Assembly (NCBI RefSeq): GCF_000374105.1
Contig: NZ_KB893651.1
Span: 397,838 to 461,837 of the forward strand
Origin: Kangiella aquimarina DSM 16071
GTDB taxonomy: Bacteria; Pseudomonadota; Gammaproteobacteria; Enterobacterales; Kangiellaceae
DNA: 64,000 bases
Reading direction: 5' to 3'
The notes under the pieces were generated by a model. It was not told the DNA's origin, did no database searches, and worked only from the letters and a program-made list of their open reading frames with translations. Below, piece after piece: positions 57,902 through 64,000 of this stretch; position 1 is the stretch's first letter; the number at the start of each line of letters is the position of its first letter. A program made the translations under genes and the position numbers.

Positions 57902-58692
57902 TCAACAAAATAGAGCAGGGTCTCAAATCACGCGTCATTGTCTGCCTCGATGTAGCACATGGCCGTGTGGTGAAAGGGGTGAATTTCAAAGGCCTGCAGG
58001 ACATGGGTGATCCAGTGGAACTGGCTATTCGTTATCAGGAACAGGGAGCCGATGAGATTGTGTTTCTTGATATCAAGGCAACCCTGGAACAACGAGCTAA
58101 TGCGTTGGAAACCGTTACCCGCGTTGCTGAAAACCTGTCGATACCATTTACCGTCGGTGGCGGACTGAATACCTACACTGATGTTGCTCAGTTTCTGAAT
58201 GCCGGTGCCGACAAAGTGGCGCTCAATAGTGCGGCTGTTAAAAAACCTGAGTTAATCGATCAGATTGCCAAAGGTTTTGGTTCGCAGTGTGTTGTTGTTG
58301 CAGTCGATCTTGATCAAGAAATTGCTGATGGCAATTATCGGGTCTATATCAATGGTGGCAATACATCCACTCAATTGGATGCCATGCAATGGCTTGCGGA
58401 AGTTGAGCAACGCGGCGCAGGAGAAGTCTTATTGACAGCCATGCATCGTGATGGAACTGGAATTGGTTTTGATAATGAACTGATGGGTAGAGTGAGCAAG
58501 CAATTGGGAATCCAGGTTATCGCATCCGGTGGCGCCTGTAAGCCTGAACACTTTACTGAAACGTTTCTGGCCGGTAGTGATGCTGCATTAGCAGCCGGTA
58601 TGTTCCATCGTGGTGAATTTACGGTGGGGCAGGTTAAACAAGAATTGTTCAATAACGGTGTAGCCGTTCGCATTGAAAAGCAAAATGATTAA
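57889..58692 (+). CDS. hisF: Imidazole glycerol phosphate synthase cyclase subunit
   Basis: A 267-residue TIM barrel that combines PRFAR and ammonia to IGP and AICAR. Catalytic Asp21 ([13 protein letters not shown]) and Asp140 (VVAVDLDQ) are present. In the following phosphate loop the usual S-M-D-x-D-G-T reads TAMHRDGTG, with His186 in place of the first Asp; the second Asp (188) is kept. It has a short N-terminal extension of about ten residues. Overlaps hisH. Confidence 0.93.
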   Translation: MSELINKIEQGLKSRVIVCLDVAHGRVVKGVNFKGLQDMGDPVELAIRYQEQGADEIVFLDIKATLEQRANALETVTRVAENLSIPFTVGGGLNTYTDVAQFLNAGADKVALNSAAVKKPELIDQIAKGFGSQCVVVAVDLDQEIADGNYRVYINGGNTSTQLDAMQWLAEVEQRGAGEVLLTAMHRDGTGIGFDNELMGRVSKQLGIQVIASGGACKPEHFTETFLAGSDAALAAGMFHRGEFTVGQVKQELFNNGVAVRIEKQND

Positions 58693-58704
58693 AGGATAAA
58701 AGTA

Positions 58705-59943
58705 ATGTTAATTCCAAGTATTGATCTTCTCGATGGTAAAGCTGTGCAGCTACAGCAGGGTGATGCCTCTCGGAAAATTGTTGAAAAAGAAAACTTGTTT
58801 GAATTGCTGGAAGAGTTTTCTTTGTATGGAGAAGTAGCCATTATCGACTTAAATGCTGCACTAGGCAGAGGCGATAATAAAATGCTAATAAAGCAGCTGA
58901 TTAAAAAATTTCCGTGTCGCGTAGGCGGCGGCATTCGTAACTATGAAACGGCGCGGGACTACCTGTCTAGCGGTGCTAAGAAAATCATTCTGGGCACCAG
59001 TTGTCGCGAGGACTTTGTCAAAAAGCTACCTCGTGCTCAACTGATTTTTGCCATTGATGCCAAAGGCGATGATTGGGTCACCCACGGTTGGCAGTCTTCT
59101 TCTGATAATAAAGTGGCCGCCATGATTGATGAGCTACAGAGCAACTGCTCAGAGTTTCTTTATACCCAGGTAGAAAAAGAAGGCATGATGCAAGGTATCG
59201 ATCGCGAGCGTATTAAGCAGGTTGTTGAGCAATCGAAAATTCCAGTTACTGTTGCCGGGGGTATTACTGATCTGGATGATATTCAATTCATCAACAAGTT
59301 GGGAGCAAACAGTCAGCTAGGCATGTCGATATATACCGGCAAACTTAAACTGGATGAAGCTGTTATGGCTTGTCTGGATTTTGATAAGGCGCCATTAATT
59401 CCAACCATTGTTCAGGATATTGAAACCGATAAGATTCTTATGCTGGCTTATTCAAATAAGCAATCCTTACAGGCAGCAATGAGCAAGCGCAAGGGGATTT
59501 ATTACAGCCGTTCACGTAACGAATTGTGGGAGAAAGGACTTACCAGCGGCAATCAACAGCAGTTGATCAATATCGACTATGATTGTGATGGCGATACGTT
59601 GATCTTTAAAGTGCAACAACAAGGCAATGCCTGTCACTTTGATCGCTATAGCTGTTTTGCTGGTCAGTCTGCGGATTTTGATTTGGCGACACTCGATCGT
59701 GTTTTCGAACAGCGCATGCAAAGTCAGGAACTGACTAGTTTTAGTCAGAAGCTTCTTGCCAGCGATGATTTGCAGCAGGAGAAATTGCGCGAAGAATGCG
59801 AAGAGCTGATCGAAGCTAATGAGCAGGATGAAGTGCGCTGGGAAGCGGCCGATTTAATATTCTTTGCATTGGCACGAGCCAAATCTAAAGGCGTCGCAGC
59901 CAGCGATATCATCAATGAACTAGGAGCGCGTAATGGCGGATAA
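58705..59943 (+). CDS. hisAIE: HisA-HisI-HisE fusion (trifunctional)
   Basis: A 412-residue fusion of three activities. Residues 1-230 are HisA (ProFAR isomerase): Asp7 in IPSIDLLDGKAVQL, VGGGIRNYETA, and AIDAKGDDWVTHGWQ. Residues 232-325 are HisI (PR-AMP cyclohydrolase): MLAYSNKQSLQAA, DCDGDTLIFKV and the CHFDRYSCF metal site. Residues 330-412 are HisE (PR-ATP pyrophosphatase): EECEELIEANEQDEVRWEAADLIFFALA. HisI-HisE fusions are common; HisA at the front of the same chain is rare as far as I recall. It overlaps hisD by 11 bases. Confidence 0.92.
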   Translation: MLIPSIDLLDGKAVQLQQGDASRKIVEKENLFELLEEFSLYGEVAIIDLNAALGRGDNKMLIKQLIKKFPCRVGGGIRNYETARDYLSSGAKKIILGTSCREDFVKKLPRAQLIFAIDAKGDDWVTHGWQSSSDNKVAAMIDELQSNCSEFLYTQVEKEGMMQGIDRERIKQVVEQSKIPVTVAGGITDLDDIQFINKLGANSQLGMSIYTGKLKLDEAVMACLDFDKAPLIPTIVQDIETDKILMLAYSNKQSLQAAMSKRKGIYYSRSRNELWEKGLTSGNQQQLINIDYDCDGDTLIFKVQQQGNACHFDRYSCFAGQSADFDLATLDRVFEQRMQSQELTSFSQKLLASDDLQQEKLREECEELIEANEQDEVRWEAADLIFFALARAKSKGVAASDIINELGARNGG

Positions 59944-61150
59944 ATCTTTAATACAATGCGCTTCTAACTGGAAGCGTCCGAACCTGACTCAGTCACCAGA
60001 GCTGTTCCAGCAGGTAGCAAAATTATTAAAAGAGATTGAGACCGGTGGTGACTTGGCGATTGATAACCTCAGTAAGCGATTTGATGGTTATCAGCCTCGT
60101 AAAATCACGCTGAAACCTTATCGTGAGTACGAGCTTGAACCGCAACTACTAAACTCGATTGAGCAGGCGGCGCAACGTATTGAAGCTTTTTGCCAGTTAC
60201 AAAAAGACTCATTACAGCCCCAGCAGATTGAAGAAGATAGTGGCGTGTTTGGTTTTCAATATAGTCCAATTGAAGCAATTGGTGCTTATATTCCGGGGGG
60301 GCGTTTTCCGCTGATTTCCACCGCTTTAATGACGTTAATTCCAGCACGAGTTGCAGGCTGTGAACGTCGAGTAGCCTGTTCGCCATCAGTACACCCGGCA
60401 ATTTTAGCAGCTGCCTCTTTAGCTGGAGCGACTGAGTTCTGGCACATCGGTGGTGCCCAGGCGGTGGCGGCAATGGCTTATGGCTATCAAACGATGTTAC
60501 CAGTGCAGATGGTAGTGGGGCCTGGCAATCAATATGTCAACGTGGCAAAGCAACTGTTGCAGAGTCGAATCAAAATTGACGTTGCCGCTGGTCCCAGTGA
60601 ACTGCTGATTCTGGCCAATTCGCAGGCTAATCAGGAATGGCTGATTGCGGACATGGCGGCGCAGGCTGAACATGATCCGCAGGCACAAAGCGTACTGGTT
60701 AGCGATGATGTGGAATTTCTACAAGCCATTGAGCAGCAGCTTGTTGCTGATGATGAATTGAATACGCTTTTACAGAGCGAGCAGATTGTTTTATTGCAGG
60801 CCAATGACAGTGAGGCAATGATCCGCTTCAGTAATCGCTATGCGCCTGAACACCTCTTACTGGCGGATGAACGGATTTCAGCAGAAAGTTTGAAACATTA
60901 TGGTTCACTGTTCATCGGGCAAAACAGTGCCGTCGCTTTTGGAGATTATTGCGCTGGCCCCAACCACACATTACCCACTATGGGGAGCGCCAATCGTTCC
61001 AGCGGCTTATGTGTGCAGAGCTTCATGAATATCCAGTCCTACCAGCAAATTACCGATCAGGGCCGTCGACAATTGGCAGAGATTGGGCGCCCGCTGGCTG
61101 AGGCGGAGCAATTGGTTTGGCATGAACGCAGTATGCAGGTAAGATCCTAA
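59933..61150 (+). CDS. hisD: Histidinol dehydrogenase
   Basis: A 405-residue zinc enzyme that makes histidine from histidinol in two NAD+ steps, the last of the pathway. Motifs are [29 protein letters not shown] and AGPSEL. Zinc ligands appear as Gln and His in [11 protein letters not shown], Asp in [14 protein letters not shown], and a His near the C-terminus (LVWHERSM). The APEHL motif holds the catalytic Glu-His. It is last in the operon; in most gammaproteobacteria hisD follows hisG. A stem-loop begins at its stop codon. Confidence 0.95.
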   Translation: MADKSLIQCASNWKRPNLTQSPELFQQVAKLLKEIETGGDLAIDNLSKRFDGYQPRKITLKPYREYELEPQLLNSIEQAAQRIEAFCQLQKDSLQPQQIEEDSGVFGFQYSPIEAIGAYIPGGRFPLISTALMTLIPARVAGCERRVACSPSVHPAILAAASLAGATEFWHIGGAQAVAAMAYGYQTMLPVQMVVGPGNQYVNVAKQLLQSRIKIDVAAGPSELLILANSQANQEWLIADMAAQAEHDPQAQSVLVSDDVEFLQAIEQQLVADDELNTLLQSEQIVLLQANDSEAMIRFSNRYAPEHLLLADERISAESLKHYGSLFIGQNSAVAFGDYCAGPNHTLPTMGSANRSSGLCVQSFMNIQSYQQITDQGRRQLAEIGRPLAEAEQLVWHERSMQVRS

Positions 61151-61181
61151 CAACGAATTTTCTTTAAGCGCGATTGTTGGG
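61146..61181 (+). promoter_or_regulatory. Hairpin over the ispF ribosome binding site
   Basis: CCTAACAA (61146-61153) spans the hisD stop codon and pairs with TTGTTGGG (61174-61181), with one G-U. The 3' arm overlaps the GGGA of the ispF ribosome binding site. The fold could tie ispF translation to ribosomes finishing hisD. Confidence 0.4.
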
Positions 61182-61187
61182 ATGGTT

Positions 61188-61676
61188 ATGTTTCGAATTG
61201 GTCATGGTTATGACGTTCATAAATTTGGTGGCGACAGCCCATTAATTTTGGGCGGCGTTGAGTTTCCGGGTGAGCAGGGTTTACTTGCTCATTCGGATGG
61301 CGATGTCGTTTTGCACGCTGTCTGTGATGCCTTGCTGGGAGCTATTGCTAAAGGTGATATTGGCCATCATTTTCCAGATACCGATGAGAAATTCGCCGGT
61401 GCTGACAGTCGCGGGCTATTAGTCGCTGTCATGCAGCAGGTTCAGGACGAAGGTTATGAATTAGGTAATCTGGATGTCACCATTGTGGCGCAAGCTCCTA
61501 AAATGGCTTCAAAAATTCCTGATATGCGTAAAGTTATTGCGGATGTCTGCAAAGTGGAATTAAACCAGGTGAATGTGAAAGCGACCACGACCGAAAAGCT
61601 TGGTTTTGTCGGGCGCAAAGAAGGTATTGCCGTTCATTCGGTATGCTTGCTGCAATCGAAAAGCAGCGCAGCCTAA
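61188..61676 (+). CDS. ispF: 2-C-methyl-D-erythritol 2,4-cyclodiphosphate synthase
   Basis: A 162-residue MEP-pathway trimeric enzyme. The N-terminal metal motif [13 protein letters not shown] and [20 protein letters not shown] are present, plus the [14 protein letters not shown] and [18 protein letters not shown] segments. GGGA five bases before the ATG at 61188 supports this start; the other ATG at 61182 is two codons earlier without a site. Its partner ispD is 8 kb away across the his operon. Confidence 0.95.
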   Translation: MFRIGHGYDVHKFGGDSPLILGGVEFPGEQGLLAHSDGDVVLHAVCDALLGAIAKGDIGHHFPDTDEKFAGADSRGLLVAVMQQVQDEGYELGNLDVTIVAQAPKMASKIPDMRKVIADVCKVELNQVNVKATTTEKLGFVGRKEGIAVHSVCLLQSKSSAA

Positions 61677-61677
61677 G

Positions 61678-62742
61678 ATGGAACTCAAACTATACGACTG
61701 GCCTCGAGCCTATGGCGCTCCTTTAGCCTCAGCGACTTTTCGTCAACAGCTTAGCGACTTTTGTGTAGACGAGGAGCTTCGCTTCGAACCTTCGGGAGAG
61801 GGCGCACACCATTTACTGCTCATCGAAAAGCGGAATATCAATACTGACATCGTGTGTCACAAATTACGTCGCTTTGCTGAAGTTAATACAACCGATATTG
61901 GCTATGCAGGAAAAAAAGATCGCTTCGCCATTGCCAGACAATGGTTCAGTGTTCAATTGCCTTTATTAAAAGAGATTGACTGGACTGAGTTTAATGATGA
62001 TGAAGTGACAGTCCTGAAAGCGACACGTCACGATAAAAAGTTACGCATTGGCGCGGTTAAGCAGAATCACTTCAAAATAACATTACGTGATATTGGCTTT
62101 AAAGAAGGAGCGGATAAGAATTCGCTTGAGCAGCGAATAGCTAAGATCCAGCAACATGGTTTCGCCAATTACTTTGGTGAGCAGCGCTTTGGGCGCAATG
62201 GCGATAACTTGGCGCGTGGCGTCGATTTATTATTGGCCAATAAAAAGCTCAAGAATCGAAACCTACAGGGCCTACTCTTTTCTGCGGTTCGCTCTTTCCT
62301 ATTTAATCAGGTTGTTGCTAAACGTATTGAAGCAGGACAATTCAGCGAACTGCTGGATGGTGATTATGTCCAGCTTGATGGCTCAGAAAGTGGTTTTACC
62401 GTTCAGGACTTATCACAGGAGTTACCGCGCTTTACCGCAAAGGATATTCATCCCACAGCACCCATGCCGGGTCGTGGCCGTTCGCAGGTTTTAGCGAAAG
62501 CAGCTGAGTTCGAGAGTGCTGTTTTGGAGCCGTTTCAGCCGATCATTGATGCACTGGAACGGAAAGGTCTCAATGGGGAACGACGTGCCATTCGTGTATT
62601 CCCTCAAAATGTCATCTTGCAATGGCATAATGAACAAACTCTTGAAATGCGCTTTAGTTTGCCCAAGGGAGCGTTTGCTACCAGTCTGTTGCGCGAATTA
62701 TTTGAACTGAATATTGATAAACCAGATACTTTTAACGATTAA
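61678..62742 (+). CDS. truD: tRNA pseudouridine-13 synthase
   Basis: A 354-residue TruD that makes pseudouridine 13 in tRNA-Glu. The catalytic Asp is in GYAGKKDRFAIARQWFSV (about residue 78). FANYFGEQRFGRNGDN and AVRSFLFNQVV are also family motifs. The true start is the ATG one base after the ispF stop (TAAG-ATG); the longer open frame reaches back into ispF and is not used. ispF-truD-surE is the conserved order. Confidence 0.94.
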   Translation: MELKLYDWPRAYGAPLASATFRQQLSDFCVDEELRFEPSGEGAHHLLLIEKRNINTDIVCHKLRRFAEVNTTDIGYAGKKDRFAIARQWFSVQLPLLKEIDWTEFNDDEVTVLKATRHDKKLRIGAVKQNHFKITLRDIGFKEGADKNSLEQRIAKIQQHGFANYFGEQRFGRNGDNLARGVDLLLANKKLKNRNLQGLLFSAVRSFLFNQVVAKRIEAGQFSELLDGDYVQLDGSESGFTVQDLSQELPRFTAKDIHPTAPMPGRGRSQVLAKAAEFESAVLEPFQPIIDALERKGLNGERRAIRVFPQNVILQWHNEQTLEMRFSLPKGAFATSLLRELFELNIDKPDTFND

Positions 62743-62754
62743 ACAAAGAATGTT

Positions 62755-63525
62755 ATGAAAATATTGCTGAGTAATGATGACGGCTTTTTTGCGCCGGGAA
62801 TTAATGCCTTATACGACCATTTACAGCGTATTGCGCAGGTTACTGTGGTCGCGCCTGACCGTAATCGAAGTGGCGCCAGTAACTCTCTGACGCTGGACCA
62901 TCCTATTCGCGCATGGCAAACCGAGCGTGGTTTTTATGCCGTCACTGGAACTCCAACCGATTGTGTGCACCTGGGCACTCACCATCTAATGGGCGCGGCG
63001 CCTGACATGGTGGTTGCAGGTATCAATACTGGTGCAAATCTGGGCGATGATACGCTTTATTCCGGTACGGTTGCCGCAGCAATGGAGGGGCGAGCTCTTG
63101 GCTATACCGCAGTTGCCGTGTCACTGGTGGGCCATAATTGCCAGCATTATGATACCGCTGCCCGAGTTGCCGTCGAAATTATTGAGGGTTTAATAGAGCA
63201 TCCTTTGGGTAAGGACAGAGTACTGAATATCAATGTTCCAGACCTGCCCTATAATGAATTGAAAGGAATTAAGTTAACGCGCTTGGGAAATCGCCACCGT
63301 GCTGATACTATTATTCCGGATAAGGATCCAAAAGGTCGCCAGGTTTATTGGCTTGGCCCTTTACCCAGCGGGCAAGATATTGGGGAAGGAACGGATTTTC
63401 ATGCCGTTGAGCATGGTTTCGTTTCGATAACGCCTGTGAATGTGGATCTAACTGCGTATAACAGCTTTGATGAAGTGGAAGATTTTCTGGAGGCCTTTGA
63501 TTCGCCTTTAACCTCGAGCACCTAA
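62755..63525 (+). CDS. surE: 5'/3'-nucleotidase SurE
   Basis: A 256-residue metal-dependent nucleotidase and survival protein. [19 protein letters not shown] carries the metal Asp8-Asp9; [37 protein letters not shown] and LNINVPD are also present. In related genomes surE, pcm, nlpD and rpoS form one stationary-phase cluster, and the pcm start follows here. Confidence 0.96.
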   Translation: MKILLSNDDGFFAPGINALYDHLQRIAQVTVVAPDRNRSGASNSLTLDHPIRAWQTERGFYAVTGTPTDCVHLGTHHLMGAAPDMVVAGINTGANLGDDTLYSGTVAAAMEGRALGYTAVAVSLVGHNCQHYDTAARVAVEIIEGLIEHPLGKDRVLNINVPDLPYNELKGIKLTRLGNRHRADTIIPDKDPKGRQVYWLGPLPSGQDIGEGTDFHAVEHGFVSITPVNVDLTAYNSFDEVEDFLEAFDSPLTSST

Positions 63526-63594
63526 TTCATTAATAGCTGGCGCAAAACCATAACTATTTTAGTAATAACAACAATATAGAACAGACAGACAACT

Positions 63595-64000
63595 ATGAAT
63601 GCAGCTCATTTTTCTGGCATAGGAATGACTTCAGCAAGAACGCGTGGCCGCCTGGTGCAGCGTTTAATGGCCGAAGGCATTAGCAACCAGCAGGTTTTGA
63701 AAGCCATTGAAGATACGCCTCGTCATGTATTTATTGATGAGGGATTATCCCATCGTGCCTATGAAGACACCGCGCTACCGATTGGCATGGGGCAGACCAT
63801 TTCTCAGCCTTATATTGTCGCACGCATGACTCAGGCTCTGCTTGAATCAGGCCCAATGAATAAAGTGCTGGAAATTGGAACCGGTTGTGGTTATCAAACA
63901 GCCATTTTGTCTAAACTCTGCAAAACCGTCTTTACTGTCGAGCGTATTCGTGCACTCCATATGCAGGCTAGAAAAACACTCGGTCAATTGGGCATTCATA
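63595..64000 (+). CDS. pcm: Protein-L-isoaspartate O-methyltransferase (5' part)
   Basis: 135 codons are visible before the window ends. The translation contains the family landmarks [47 protein letters not shown], and the SAM-binding loop [15 protein letters not shown]. The enzyme methylates isoaspartyl residues to start their repair. The first ATG has no clear ribosome binding site; an ATG ten codons in is also possible. It lies 69 bases after surE. Confidence 0.94.
   Translation, partial: MNAAHFSGIGMTSARTRGRLVQRLMAEGISNQQVLKAIEDTPRHVFIDEGLSHRAYEDTALPIGMGQTISQPYIVARMTQALLESGPMNKVLEIGTGCGYQTAILSKLCKTVFTVERIRALHMQARKTLGQLGIH

Noticed and set aside
61600-61677. Longer start of truD overlapping ispF
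   Set aside because: The extra 26 residues are the ispF frame read out of phase; the ATG at 61678 directly after the ispF stop matches the TruD N-terminus.

Overview
The window is a gammaproteobacterial chromosome segment of moderate, slightly AT-rich composition. Several blocks keep the classical gammaproteobacterial order: ypjD-corB divergent from ffh, rpsP-rimM-trmD-rplS, barA/rlmD/relA/mazG/pyrG, and eno-ftsB-ispD...ispF-truD-surE-pcm. Gene content and style (large TonB receptors, MltF, PurT beside PurL, many small intergenic palindromes) suggest a marine organism of the Kangiella type. That assignment is inference from memory, not a database result. No rRNA, tRNA, CRISPR array, transposase or prophage was seen.

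Layout. 0-11 kb: the end of a tatD-family gene, a TonB-dependent receptor, a GspE/PilB-type ATPase, mltF and purL. 10.8-15 kb: a variable accessory block of six minus-strand genes (cold-shock/DUF1294 protein, cytoplasmic HExxH metallopeptidase, small secreted protein, two small membrane proteins, EAL phosphodiesterase) with intergenic repeats. 15-26 kb: gshA, putP, a GNAT acetyltransferase, purT, hsp20 and uspA around an FNR-type box, then a ypjD-corB-MMPL operon on the minus strand. 26-36 kb: ffh, the rpsP operon, xerD, dsbC, recJ, mscS, mtaB. 37-53 kb: barA with a periplasmic-binding-protein partner, an exonuclease, rlmD, an inserted PIN-domain gene, relA, mazG, pyrG, kdsA, eno, ftsB, ispD. 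53.7-61.2 kb: a complete histidine operon placed between ispD and ispF. 61-64 kb: ispF, truD, surE and the first part of pcm.

The most striking system is the histidine operon. Seven genes encode the whole pathway with two fusions: HisC joined to a HAD phosphatase, and HisA joined to HisI-HisE. They are preceded by two consecutive, unrelated-looking leader peptides, each with six uninterrupted His codons, its own intrinsic terminator, and a segment complementary to the 5' arm of that terminator (antiterminator). This looks like two complete ribosome-mediated attenuators in series. The HAD domain on HisC probably supplies the histidinol-phosphate phosphatase that the monofunctional HisB lacks.

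Other regulatory signals read directly from sequence are: an FNR-type palindrome at the class II position before uspA; a perfect GTAAA-N5-GTAAA (CpxR-type) repeat before dsbC, with a promoter-like element shared with mscS; hairpins next to the ribosome binding sites of rpsP, rplS and ispF; and two copies of a structured intergenic element (after purL and after rlmD) with a conserved core and arms that differ in sequence yet stay complementary.
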